DNA of 15,547 nucleotides from Bacillota bacterium. Its GTDB lineage: Bacteria > Bacillota > Clostridia > Peptostreptococcales > Acidaminobacteraceae. Under the pieces are notes generated by a model. That model was given only the letters and a program-made list of their open reading frames with translations, searched no databases and had not been told where the DNA came from. This document shows positions 7,335-14,126 of this stretch, piece by piece. Within the stretch, counting starts at the first letter, position 1, and each line of letters begins with the position of its first letter. Made by a program: the position numbers and the translations under genes. The stretch lies in contig JAUMXJ010000010.1 of NCBI GenBank assembly GCA_030529205.1, positions 1-15,547 of the forward strand. Direction: 5' to 3'.

Positions 7335-7853
7335 ATGACATTATTTGAACAATGGAATAAGCGCCTCTCATCGGATCGTGTGACCAAGGAAGAGTGGGAT
7401 GAGTATCTCGCAAAAGAATTGAATTTCTACAAAGACCTTCTCTCCGAATACGGCGGCGAACTCGATGAGGACGCGACACTGAAAACCAAGCGCAGCATTT
7501 CCGGGTTGATGGAAGACTACAAACTGATGAATCTCGAAGCGGTAGGATTGTTCGACGGCATCAACGAAAGTCTGGTCGAGCCGCTCACGCTCGACTCCTG
7601 CGACGAGACGAGTGAAGTGGAATTTCATGTGGACTTCAAAAAACTCTATCTCAATATGCTGAAAGTGAAAGCGACTTGGCTGAGCTCTCTTCCCGAGTGG
7701 GACAAGGTTCTGTCTCACAATGCGAGAAGAGAAATCAGAGACGAATACGTTGCAAGCATTACCGCTAAAAGCAATAAGGAAGCGGGAAGAAACGATCCCT
7801 GTCCTTGCGGAAGCGGAAAAAAGTACAAAAAGTGTTGCGGAATCGGGAAATAA
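7335..7853 (+). CDS. SEC-C zinc-motif protein of unknown function
   Basis: 172 aa. The C-terminus carries a complete SEC-C motif, [18 protein letters not shown] (151-168), with Cys156, Cys158, Cys167 and Cys168 as zinc ligands. The same motif ends SecA and many uncharacterised bacterial proteins and there binds zinc and SecB or ribosomes. The preceding 150 residues are acidic and mostly helical in character; I do not recognise a family. No signal peptide or membrane segment. The ATG at 7335 is chosen because GGGGGGA ends 4 nt before it; an ATG 24 bp upstream has no such site. It is not SecA, whose motor domains are absent. Function cannot be assigned beyond a probable zinc-dependent protein or ribosome contact. 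Confidence 0.82.
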   Translation: MTLFEQWNKRLSSDRVTKEEWDEYLAKELNFYKDLLSEYGGELDEDATLKTKRSISGLMEDYKLMNLEAVGLFDGINESLVEPLTLDSCDETSEVEFHVDFKKLYLNMLKVKATWLSSLPEWDKVLSHNARREIRDEYVASITAKSNKEAGRNDPCPCGSGKKYKKCCGIGK

Positions 7854-7954
7854 CACTCTCGATTACATACTTACTGTAAAACTATTTTCACTTTTTATTC
7901 ATATTATTATGATGTAATGAAAACAGGCAAAAAATAAATTTATAAGGTGGTTTT

Positions 7955-8662
7955 ATGAAAAACATAAAGAAGATTGCAGCTTTAACGCTTATCGGAGCCA
8001 TGACATTGGTACTTGGTGCTTGTAATTCAAACTCTTCCACCAAGACGTCTACGACTACAACGACGGGTGAAACCAAGATTACATCAAGCACAACAACCGA
8101 CGGAAAAAGCAACACATCTGATACAAATTCAACAACCACAACAACCGTGGCTGCGACAACCGCTACCACATCGGGCAGTACGGAAGCAACCACTCTCGCT
8201 GTGACAACCCCGACCAGAAAGGTGGACGGCGAAAAGATTTTCTTCCGCGATTTGGATTTGATGAAAGCGGACGGAACGACGGATAAATTATCCGGCAGCG
8301 CAAAGAAATACACCGTTGTATGTTTCTGGCAAACCGAATATCCGATTTGCATCGATCAGCTGTCCGTATTGGAATCTCTTGCGGCGGATGAAGCGGAAAT
8401 CGTGAGCGTCATCATGATCAACACCGGCGAATCGAAAGAGAAATTGGAGAGTTTCGCGAAAGAGAGAAGTTCGAATCTCACATTCTATCTCGACGAAGAC
8501 GGTTCCATCGCGAAAGACAATCAGGTGACCAGACTTCCATACCTCATGTTCCTGACGGAAGATCTCGAAGTGATGGGAACAGTCGGCGGTAAAATCAACA
8601 GAAACGATTTTAACGTCATCTTCGATAAAATTGACGAATTCAGGGCAAATAGAGGAGAGTAG
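7955..8662 (+). CDS. TlpA-like thioredoxin-fold lipoprotein lacking CxxC
   Basis: 235 aa. A lipoprotein signal peptide ends in LGAC (Cys23), followed by a long Thr/Ser-rich linker (about 25-88) and a thioredoxin-fold domain of the TlpA/ResA kind (about 95-230). The active-site region FWQTEYPIC (124-132) aligns with FWATWCHFC of the next gene. The first Cys of CxxC is replaced by Tyr129 and the Trp before it by Glu128, leaving Cys132 alone. The cis-Pro is present (P195 in TRLPYLMF). An extra Cys123 sits on the preceding strand. A dithiol exchange role is therefore unlikely; a monothiol, binding or structural role is possible. AAGGTGG lies 4 nt before the ATG. It is a tandem paralogue of the gene at 8820, sharing the NTGESKE motif and the C-terminal EFR-x-x-RG ending. 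Surface-anchored on the outer face of the membrane. Confidence 0.85.
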   Translation: MKNIKKIAALTLIGAMTLVLGACNSNSSTKTSTTTTTGETKITSSTTTDGKSNTSDTNSTTTTTVAATTATTSGSTEATTLAVTTPTRKVDGEKIFFRDLDLMKADGTTDKLSGSAKKYTVVCFWQTEYPICIDQLSVLESLAADEAEIVSVIMINTGESKEKLESFAKERSSNLTFYLDEDGSIAKDNQVTRLPYLMFLTEDLEVMGTVGGKINRNDFNVIFDKIDEFRANRGE

Positions 8663-8728
8663 GTCGAACCTTGCTCGCAGAACATCAACATCAAACATTC
8701 ACAAAAAGTAAAATAGGTCGAAATGATG

Positions 8729-8760
8729 AGTTAGCTTATTTTATAAGCTAACTTATTTAT
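8729..8760 (+). terminator. Hairpin terminator between the two lipoprotein genes
   Basis: A perfect 11-bp stem, AGTTAGCTTAT (8729-8739) and ATAAGCTAACT (8743-8753), with a TTT loop, followed by a T-rich tail TATTTATTAT. The stem is AT-rich, so termination may be partial. The surrounding gap (8663-8819) holds nothing else definite; TTGTTT at 8768 and AT-rich sequence before 8800 may hold a promoter for the next gene but no consensus pair is clear. Confidence 0.65.
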
Positions 8761-8819
8761 TATCAGCTTGTTTTATTTATATAAATCAAAATTTTTAATA
8801 GCACTACAAAGGAGAAAAA

Positions 8820-9446
8820 ATGCACAACAACATTTTAAAAAAGACCACAGCCGTAGTCCTTGCAATTGTCATGTTGCTCGGGATGGCATCGTGCCAAAAA
8901 AATGACAACCCTACTTCTTCGAACACCTCAAGTTCCGAGGCACAGAGCACAAGTCCGACCGGATCGCAAAATGCGGATGCCTCTTCTACAGATGCACAAC
9001 CGTCATCCACAAAAGAGGCTCATTATTTTGAAGACATCGAATTGAAGAATATCGACGGAACGACTGCAAAACTTTCCGAAGTTGCAAAAGAAAATACCAT
9101 TGTCGTATTCTGGGCGACCTGGTGCCATTTCTGCGTGAAGGAAATTCCGATCCTGGAAGAACTCGCGAAAAAGGAAGATGTCTCCATCGTCTTGCTGAAT
9201 ACCGGAGAGTCGAAGGAGACGGTAGAGGCGTTCAAACAATCGAGCAAAAGTCCTCTGACATTCTACTATGACGACCAATCCGTCGTTGCACAGAAATACG
9301 GAATCAGCGCATTCCCTGCCATCATGTTCCTCTCCGAGAAGCTGGAGATTATCGCATATGTCCGCGGAAAGATGGAAATGGATGAGTTTGAAAGTGCACT
9401 CACAAAAATCAAAGAATTCAGAACCGAAAGAGGAGATTTTAAATAG
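8820..9446 (+). CDS. TlpA-like thiol-disulfide oxidoreductase lipoprotein
   Basis: 208 aa. The signal peptide ends in MASC (Cys25 as lipidated residue; Met at -3 is tolerable), then a Ser/Thr-rich linker (27-65) and a thioredoxin-fold domain (about 68-205). The catalytic motif is WCHFC (101-105; Cys102 and Cys105) in FWATWCHFCVKEIP, typical of the TlpA/ResA branch, and cis-Pro166 lies in SAFPAIMF. The likely role is reduction or exchange of disulfides in extracytoplasmic proteins; the electron donor (usually a CcdA- or DsbD-type protein) is not encoded in this window. The ATG has AAAGGAG with 5-nt spacing. It is the redox-competent partner of the CxxC-less paralogue encoded just upstream; an intervening hairpin suggests separate or attenuated expression. 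Confidence 0.9.
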   Translation: MHNNILKKTTAVVLAIVMLLGMASCQKNDNPTSSNTSSSEAQSTSPTGSQNADASSTDAQPSSTKEAHYFEDIELKNIDGTTAKLSEVAKENTIVVFWATWCHFCVKEIPILEELAKKEDVSIVLLNTGESKETVEAFKQSSKSPLTFYYDDQSVVAQKYGISAFPAIMFLSEKLEIIAYVRGKMEMDEFESALTKIKEFRTERGDFK

Positions 9447-9449
9447 GCC

Positions 9450-9471
9450 ACGGCAGATAATCATCTGCCGT
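9450..9471 (+). terminator. Strong hairpin without a T-run
   Basis: Perfect 9-bp stem ACGGCAGAT (9450-9458) and ATCTGCCGT (9463-9471) with loop AATC, located just after the lipoprotein stop codon and 44 bp before the M42 gene. No T-tract follows, so it is more likely an mRNA-stabilising or attenuating structure than a full intrinsic terminator. Confidence 0.45.
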
Positions 9472-9515
9472 ACCTCAAATGAACCTCGGAATCCGGACAT
9501 GACATAGGAGGTTAT

Positions 9516-10565
9516 ATGAAAAAAAATAAGAACTCATATCGCATCGATCAGAAGTATCTTTTGAATACACTCAAAAAAATACTCGAAATTCCAAGCCCGA
9601 GCGGATATACAAAGGATGTGATGGCCGCACTGGCAGCTGAAGCGGAAAAACTTGGATACAAGCACAGCGCAAATCGCAAGGGCGGATTGCTCATTCACGT
9701 GCCGGGAAAAAGTAAAAAAACAGTCTGTGTGTCCGTGCACGCCGATACCAACGGGGCAATGGTCAGCAGCATAGAGAGCGGCGGAAACCTGCGTTTCAAA
9801 CGCGTAGGCGGACCGATTTCAGCTACTTTGGACTCCGAGTACTGCACCATCATTTCTCGTAAAAACAACAAGGAATTCCGCGGAACCATCCTGTCGGATT
9901 CCCCTTCTTCACACGTGTATCCCGATGCCGGAAGCCGAAAACGCGATACGGACAATATGTACATCCGTCTGGACGCCGATGTCTGCTCAAAGGATGATAC
10001 CCTGGCTCTCGGAATCGCTCCGGGAGACTATGTGGCAATTGATGTGAAGTTTGAACGCGCAGGCGGATTTGTAAAATCAAGGTTCCTGGACGACAAAGCG
10101 TCCGTTGCGACCGTGATGTCCGTCCTCAAGTATCTTTTCGACAACAAGCTGAAACCTCAGGACAATCTGATTATGATGTGTACCAACTTCGAAGAAGTCG
10201 GACACGGTGCGGCATACATTCCGGAAGAAATTGAGGAAATGCTTGCGGTCGACATGGGTTGTATCGGATTGGATCTGAGCTGTACGGAAAAAGATGTCTC
10301 CATCTGTGCCATGGACTCCAGCGGTCCATACGACTACGAGCTTACAAACAAGCTCATCGCTCTGGCATCCGCGCACAACATTCCTCATGCGGTGGATATT
10401 TATCCGATGTACGGATCCGACGCTTCCGCAGCGATGCGCGGCGGAAACAATATCAGAGCTGCACTCATCGGACCGGGAATTCAGGCATCGCACGGCATGG
10501 AGCGAACACATGAAACCGCGCTCTATGCAACAGCGGAGCTGATTCTGCACTATCTCGGCGTTTAA
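9516..10565 (+). CDS. M42-family metallo-aminopeptidase
   Basis: 349 aa cytosolic di-metal peptidase, family M42 (glutamyl aminopeptidase/TET/FrvX-like). Family landmarks in order: HAD (H75, D77) at the first metal site, RFLDDKAS (189-196) with the bridging Asp, NFEEVGHG (224-231) with catalytic Glu226 and ligand Glu227, VDMG (D246), GSDA (300-303) and ASHGMERTH (324-332), which supplies the last His. The usual HLDEIG after the first motif is replaced by HADTNG, marking a divergent subgroup. Length is usual. AGGAGG lies 4 nt before the ATG. It sits 69 bp after the thioredoxin-like lipoprotein gene and is followed by a strong terminator. M42 proteins have been called endoglucanases in old annotation; aminopeptidase activity is the better supported role. 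Substrate preference cannot be read from sequence. Confidence 0.88.
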   Translation: MKKNKNSYRIDQKYLLNTLKKILEIPSPSGYTKDVMAALAAEAEKLGYKHSANRKGGLLIHVPGKSKKTVCVSVHADTNGAMVSSIESGGNLRFKRVGGPISATLDSEYCTIISRKNNKEFRGTILSDSPSSHVYPDAGSRKRDTDNMYIRLDADVCSKDDTLALGIAPGDYVAIDVKFERAGGFVKSRFLDDKASVATVMSVLKYLFDNKLKPQDNLIMMCTNFEEVGHGAAYIPEEIEEMLAVDMGCIGLDLSCTEKDVSICAMDSSGPYDYELTNKLIALASAHNIPHAVDIYPMYGSDASAAMRGGNNIRAALIGPGIQASHGMERTHETALYATAELILHYLGV

Positions 10566-10650
10566 AGACGACGGAATCGCCGTAAAGAGAATTTTAGAGT
10601 TTTCTGTAATCGACAGAGTTTCCGAAAATGAAAGAATTTCTGTAATTGAA

Positions 10651-10687
10651 AAAGTCCCTTGGTTATCAAGGGACTTTCTTTATTTCG
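10651..10687. terminator. Bidirectional intrinsic terminator
   Basis: Perfect 11-bp stem AAAGTCCCTTG (10651-10661) and CAAGGGACTTT (10667-10677), loop GTTAT. On the plus strand the T-rich tail CTTTATTTC follows; on the minus strand the stem runs into TTTTTC. It ends the plus-strand M42 gene and the convergent minus-strand desulfoferrodoxin gene. Confidence 0.9.
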
Positions 10688-10716
10688 GTATTCAGTCCGC
10701 CCTTCGGCGTGCCGTC

Positions 10717-11094
10717 TTAGATATCGGCTCTCCACAAAGAATGAAGATTGCAGTACTCTCTAGCAAAAAGCGCCTTCTCATCCGTCACGAATTCCGCTTC
10801 CGGAGCACCTGTCGGATCGAGGAATCTGATCAACGAGCCGTTTTCGGTAACCAATTCAATCCACTGGATTTGGTGCGCTTCCGTCATCGGATGCAATGTG
10901 CTTCCCACTACCACTTTGTAACCGTCGGCAGTCTTCTCAACGACAGGAACATGTTTCTCAGTTGAGGAATCCGCAGTCTTTTCTTCGATGACAATCATCG
11001 GATGACCACAGCAACTCATCTCTCCCCCGCCGTTTACCATTACTTCCGCAATGTTTCCGCACTGTTCGCATTTCAGTAAACTCAGTCTCTTCAT
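10717..11094 (-). CDS. dfx: Desulfoferrodoxin (superoxide reductase)
   Basis: 125 aa, full-length two-domain form. It reduces superoxide to hydrogen peroxide in the cytosol of anaerobes without making oxygen. The N-terminal desulforedoxin-like domain has four Cys for the FeCys4 centre I (C9, C12, C28, C29). The C-terminal domain has all ligands of the catalytic FeHis4Cys centre II: H48 in EKHVP, H68 and H74 in HPMTEAHQIQWIEL, and C115 and H118 in EYCNLHSLW; Lys47 next to H48 is the conserved residue that steers superoxide. Start ATG at 11094 with AGGTGA 4 nt upstream, beginning within the TAG stop of rubredoxin 10 bp upstream. Rubredoxin is the expected direct electron donor, so the pair makes a functional unit. 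Confidence 0.96.
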   Translation of the reverse strand: MKRLSLLKCEQCGNIAEVMVNGGGEMSCCGHPMIVIEEKTADSSTEKHVPVVEKTADGYKVVVGSTLHPMTEAHQIQWIELVTENGSLIRFLDPTGAPEAEFVTDEKALFAREYCNLHSLWRADI

Positions 11095-11104
11095 ACGTCA
11101 CCTA

Positions 11105-11266
11105 CTACTCGACAGGAACGAACATGTCTTTTGTCACACCGCAAACAGGGCACATCCAATCATCCGGAATGTCTTCAAATGCCGTTCCCGGTGCAATACC
11201 GCTATCCGGGTCTCCTACTGCTGGATCGTAAATATATCCACATGCTTCACATTCATATTTTTTCAT
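11105..11266 (-). CDS. Rubredoxin
   Basis: 53 aa, usual rubredoxin length. Two CxxCG knuckles, CEACGY (C6, C9) and CPVCGV (C39, C42), bind one iron. The conserved core [14 protein letters not shown] (11-24), [11 protein letters not shown] (27-37) and the ending KDMFVPVE are textbook. Start ATG at 11266 with AAAGGAGA 4-5 nt upstream. It is a small cytosolic electron carrier; adjacency to desulfoferrodoxin (10-bp gap) indicates it feeds electrons to superoxide reductase. A TATAAT-type promoter lies directly upstream, so the pair can be transcribed apart from the kinase-chaperone genes that precede it on the same strand. Confidence 0.97.
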   Translation of the reverse strand: MKKYECEACGYIYDPAVGDPDSGIAPGTAFEDIPDDWMCPVCGVTKDMFVPVE

Positions 11267-11300
11267 ACTGTCTCCTTTCCGCACATATTGTGCTGTCTGT

Positions 11301-11327
11301 ATTATATTACATCAAATTGCTAAACAA
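11301..11327 (-). promoter_or_regulatory. Promoter of rubredoxin-desulfoferrodoxin
   Basis: On the minus strand TTGTTT (plus 11322-11327), 15-bp spacer, then a perfect TATAAT (plus 11301-11306). The predicted start is near 11294, about 28 nt before the ATG. No intrinsic terminator is seen between the hsp20 stop (11335) and this promoter, so read-through from upstream is also possible. Confidence 0.6.
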
Positions 11328-11334
11328 GTTTTTA

Positions 11335-11706
11335 TCAAATTTTTAATTTTTGTATTTCCACTTTCAATATTCCCCTACTATAGTCCGCTCTGATGCTGTC
11401 AGGATCGATTCCTCTTATGAAAAATGAACGCTTGAACGGCCCATAGCAAATCTCATTTCTCAACAGCGTGAGTCCTGCCCTCTCCACAGCGGTTTTACTC
11501 GCGGAAATCTCGAGATAATCATCTGTATAGCTAATTTCAATGTCTGAACTGTTGCAGCCCGGAAGCTCGATGTACAGAATGTAACGCTTTTCATCATGGT
11601 ACACATCCACCGCGAAAGACTTATGCATGGTCGTGCACTTCGGAAAATTGTTGTCGTCCGTCACTTCCAAAAAAAGCTGAGCCATTACTTTTTTGTGATT
11701 TATCAA
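11335..11706 (-). CDS. Small heat shock protein (Hsp20/alpha-crystallin family)
   Basis: 123 aa ATP-independent holdase chaperone. The alpha-crystallin domain spans about 29-120: FAVDVYHDEKRYILYIELPG (31-50), DIEISYTDDYLEISAS, then YGPFKRSFFI and the signature ADYSRGILKVEI with GIL at 112-114. The N-terminal arm is short (about 28 aa) and the chain ends right after the last beta-strand, so the C-terminal tail with the I-x-I motif that joins dimers in most family members is missing. Start: a TTG at 11706 is chosen because AAGGAG (plus 11712-11717) lies 5 nt upstream, inside the last codons of the histidine kinase gene; the ATG at 11685 has no ribosome binding site. It follows the kinase stop by 2 bp, so it is probably translationally coupled to the two-component system. 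Confidence 0.85.
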   Translation of the reverse strand: MINHKKVMAQLFLEVTDDNNFPKCTTMHKSFAVDVYHDEKRYILYIELPGCNSSDIEISYTDDYLEISASKTAVERAGLTLLRNEICYGPFKRSFFIRGIDPDSIRADYSRGILKVEIQKLKI

Positions 11707-11708
11707 AA

Positions 11709-13100
11709 TTACTCCTTAAATATCTGAGCAGATACCGTAAAAATAAACACTACTCCGATATCCTCATTTGAATAAACATCGATTCTCTGGTTGTGCGCCT
11801 TCAAAATTTCTCTGACAATCGGCAAACCCAAACCGGACGAATTCTTTTCAATTCCTCTCGATGCATCCAATTTTGCAAAGCGATTCCATATTTTTACTCG
11901 GCTCTCATCGTCCAAAACCACTCCGGTATTTCCGATTCCGACGAAGTACGTGTCGCCGCGCAACTCCGTTTTCACGGACAGCGTTCCTCCGACATTGACA
12001 AACTTGGTGGCATTGTCGATCAGATTGTACACCACTCTCTGCATACCGGAAAAATCCCCGTGTGCCAAGACATTTTCACTTGAAAAATCAATTTCAAGTC
12101 TGAGCTCTTTTTCTATAATTTTTTGTTCAAATGAATCCAGGACATTTACAATCATCGACTTGAGATCGAAATCCGTCATCATGAGCGAAAGCTCCCCGGA
12201 CTCTATTTTTGCCAAATCCAGCAGGTTGTTCACCATAATCAGCAAGCGATCGCACTCGGAAACGACGACCGACAGATACTTGTCCTGCTTTTCTCTGTCG
12301 ATGGTCCCGTCCAAAATGCCTGATGAATACCCCTTGATGGTGGTCAGCGGAGTCCTGATATCGTGAGAGAAGCTGGAGACGAAGTTTTGGCGCGCTTCCT
12401 CCTGTTTCTTCAAGTCATCCCCCATCTTATTGAACGCATTGGCCAAATCAGCCAATTCAACCGCTCCCGAGGTTTTGATTTTGCTGTCGAATTCTCCGGC
12501 TGCGATTCTGGATGCCGCTCTGGTAATTTGCTCGATTTCCTCGGAAATTCTGTACGTTACTATATAAATAAAGACCAACGCCAACACGCCGGAGAACAGG
12601 AGAGACACAAAGATGATGACGGAAATACGTGCAATGGTGTCCTCAGTCTGAATCATCGGAACATCGGCAAAAATCGCGTAGCGATGTGATTTTACAACAA
12701 CCGGTGCTCCAATCACGAGCGAATGTCTCACCGGAACCCAGATTGCAAGCTTTTCTCCCCGCAAAACCCTGGGATACTCTTTTTCGAATAGGACTTCATC
12801 CGGAGTCAATTTTTCGGATACATCTTCATCGACCACAATATCTCCGTGCTCGTCGATGACCCACATGGAGACGCCCGTGTAGACTTCCAGCAAGCTCAAG
12901 TGCTCACCAAGGCTGAATGCATCTGTGGATTCGCTGTTGGCAAGTTTTTCATACGCCTTGACCCTGGTCAGTATATCTTCGCGAATCTGGTCCAGAAAGT
13001 ACCGCTCCAATGAAAAGCGCACTCCGATGACAATAATCGCAAAAGAAAACAGAAAAATCAAAAGGTAAATAAAAGCAAATTTTCGAAATACCGTCTTCAT
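11709..13100 (-). CDS. Membrane sensor histidine kinase
   Basis: 463 aa. Layout: membrane helix 1 (about 8-28), extracytoplasmic sensor region (about 30-155), helix 2 (about 157-182), HAMP linker (about 183-235), dimerisation/phosphoacceptor domain with SFSHDIRTPL (His246), N-box NLIDNATKF (359-367, N363), G1 region GIGNTG (387-392) and G2 box SSGLGLPIV (421-429). The G1 Asp is Asn391, a variant also known in other Firmicute sensors, so activity is expected to be kept. It phosphorylates the response regulator encoded 13 bp upstream. The start has only a weak ribosome binding site (CTGGG), which suggests coupling to the regulator's translation. The signal is unknown; location next to a chaperone and superoxide reductase genes hints at envelope or oxidative stress. 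Confidence 0.93.
   Translation of the reverse strand: MKTVFRKFAFIYLLIFLFSFAIIVIGVRFSLERYFLDQIREDILTRVKAYEKLANSESTDAFSLGEHLSLLEVYTGVSMWVIDEHGDIVVDEDVSEKLTPDEVLFEKEYPRVLRGEKLAIWVPVRHSLVIGAPVVVKSHRYAIFADVPMIQTEDTIARISVIIFVSLLFSGVLALVFIYIVTYRISEEIEQITRAASRIAAGEFDSKIKTSGAVELADLANAFNKMGDDLKKQEEARQNFVSSFSHDIRTPLTTIKGYSSGILDGTIDREKQDKYLSVVVSECDRLLIMVNNLLDLAKIESGELSLMMTDFDLKSMIVNVLDSFEQKIIEKELRLEIDFSSENVLAHGDFSGMQRVVYNLIDNATKFVNVGGTLSVKTELRGDTYFVGIGNTGVVLDDESRVKIWNRFAKLDASRGIEKNSSGLGLPIVREILKAHNQRIDVYSNEDIGVVFIFTVSAQIFKE
11712..11717 (-). promoter_or_regulatory. Ribosome binding site fixing the hsp20 TTG start
   Basis: AAGGAG on the minus strand, formed by the last two sense codons (Lys-Glu) of the kinase gene, 5 nt before TTG at 11706-11704. 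No comparable site precedes the ATG at 11685. Confidence 0.7.
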
Positions 13101-13113
13101 TCGTACCCAGGGG

Positions 13114-13803
13114 CTACTTCTTGTCTATCTTGAATTTGTAGCCGACTCCCCATACAGTCTTAATTTCCCACTTGTCGTCCGTATTATCGAACTTCTCTCT
13201 GAGTCTCTTGATATGGACATCGACCGTCCTCGTCTCACCGAAAAAGTCATATCCCCAAATCTTGTCCAGAAGCTGTTCTCTGGTAAACACACGATCAGGA
13301 TTGGAAGCGAGATAATGAAGCAGTTCAATCTCCTTCGGAGGAAGCTCGAAGTCTTTTCCGTAGTAGGTGACAACATAGTTGTCCAAATTAATGGACAAAT
13401 TATCAAACTCAACCTTCAGTCCGTGATCCGGCTGTTCTGTCGCCTTCGATCGTCTAAGCACGGCCTTCACTCTTGCCACCAGCTCTTTTCCGTCGAATGG
13501 TTTTGCAATATAGTCGTCCGCGCCCAGCTCCAAACCGATGATTTTGTCCATGGTTTCGTCTTTCGCTGTGACCATAATGAAAGGAATATCCGCAATTTTC
13601 TTGATTTCCTTCAAGGTGTCATAGCCGTCGATACCGGGCATCATCAAGTCGAGCAGCACCAGGTCCGGAATGCTGTTCTTAATTCTTTTGATTACAGCTT
13701 CTCCGCCTTCAAAAACTTCCACATCATAACTCTCCTTTTCCAGGTAAAGTTTGATGAGTTCCCTAATATTTGCGTCGTCATCTACAACAAATATTTTCTT
13801 CAT
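13114..13803 (-). CDS. OmpR/PhoB-type response regulator
   Basis: 229 aa. The receiver domain (1-115) has the acidic triad DDD (8-10), phosphoacceptor Asp52 in LLDLMMPG, Thr79 and Lys101 in KPF. A winged-helix Trans_Reg_C domain follows (about 130-226) with FELPPKEIELLHYLASNPDRVFTREQLL-type recognition features and the closing GVGYKF. It is the partner of the histidine kinase 13 bp downstream and probably controls its own operon including hsp20. GGGAGG is centred about 7 nt before the ATG and lies inside the palindrome GGAGGCCTCC (13804-13813). A consensus-like promoter lies about 100 bp upstream, leaving a leader of about 90 nt. Confidence 0.95.
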   Translation of the reverse strand: MKKIFVVDDDANIRELIKLYLEKESYDVEVFEGGEAVIKRIKNSIPDLVLLDLMMPGIDGYDTLKEIKKIADIPFIMVTAKDETMDKIIGLELGADDYIAKPFDGKELVARVKAVLRRSKATEQPDHGLKVEFDNLSINLDNYVVTYYGKDFELPPKEIELLHYLASNPDRVFTREQLLDKIWGYDFFGETRTVDVHIKRLREKFDNTDDKWEIKTVWGVGYKFKIDKK

Positions 13804-13900
13804 GGAGGCCTCCCGTTCATTATAAGCTATCGCCTAATCTTTATGTTTAACAGAATGTAAAATAAAATAAGAATGAAAAACATTTAATGTATCAAATACT

Positions 13901-13929
13901 ATATTAGAATACCAACGAAAAACTGTCAA
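13901..13929 (-). promoter_or_regulatory. Promoter of the two-component system operon
   Basis: Minus strand: perfect TTGACA (plus 13924-13929), 17-bp spacer, TAATAT (plus 13901-13906). The hexamer GATTGA occurs twice with a 13-bp period (plus 13926-13931 and 13939-13944), overlapping the -35, and could be part of a regulator-binding site. The predicted leader of about 90 nt has no recognised riboswitch. Confidence 0.75.
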
Positions 13930-13993
13930 TCGTTTTGCTCAATCTATTCCCGTTCGGTCACGGATAATTCATCAAAAAAAACCAAATTAAATA

Positions 13994-14022
13994 TTGACAA
14001 AACCTATATGGTCATGTAGTAT
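13994..14022 (+). promoter_or_regulatory. Promoter of the tRNA operon
   Basis: Perfect TTGACA (13994-13999), 17-bp spacer and TAGTAT (14017-14022). The start would fall near 14029, a few bases before tRNA-Leu at 14035. It diverges from the two-component promoter, about 65 bp away. Confidence 0.8.
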
Positions 14023-14034
14023 ATGCAAGTACAG

Positions 14035-14121
14035 GCCGTGGTGGCGGAATTGGTAGACGCACAGGACTTAAAATCCTGCGGTGGTGACACCGTACCGGTT
14101 CGACTCCGGTCCTCGGCACCA
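14035..14121 (+). tRNA. tRNA-Leu (anticodon UAA)
   Basis: 87 nt class II tRNA with encoded CCA. Anticodon stem CAGGA/TCCTG with loop CTTAAAA gives anticodon TAA. The long variable arm has stem GGTG/CACC and loop GTGA. T-arm ACCGG-TTCGACT-CCGGT. The acceptor stem GCCGTGG/CCTCGGC pairs at six of seven positions; position 5-68 is a U-U mismatch. Discriminator A73, as usual for Leu. Confidence 0.96.
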
Positions 14122-14126
14122 GATAT

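Noticed and set aside
10601..10654. Two copies of an 18-bp imperfect direct repeat (tttctgtaat...) 36 bp apart
   Set aside because: Only 14 of 18 bases agree, in AT-rich sequence after a stop codon and next to a terminator; likely chance.
11335..11685. Shorter hsp20 model starting at ATG 11685
   Set aside because: No ribosome binding site precedes this ATG, whereas TTG at 11706 has AAGGAG at ideal distance.
13819..13824. Perfect TATAAT on the minus strand just before the response regulator
   Set aside because: It would start transcription at or inside the ribosome binding site and has no -35; the TTGACA/TAATAT pair at 13901-13929 is far better.
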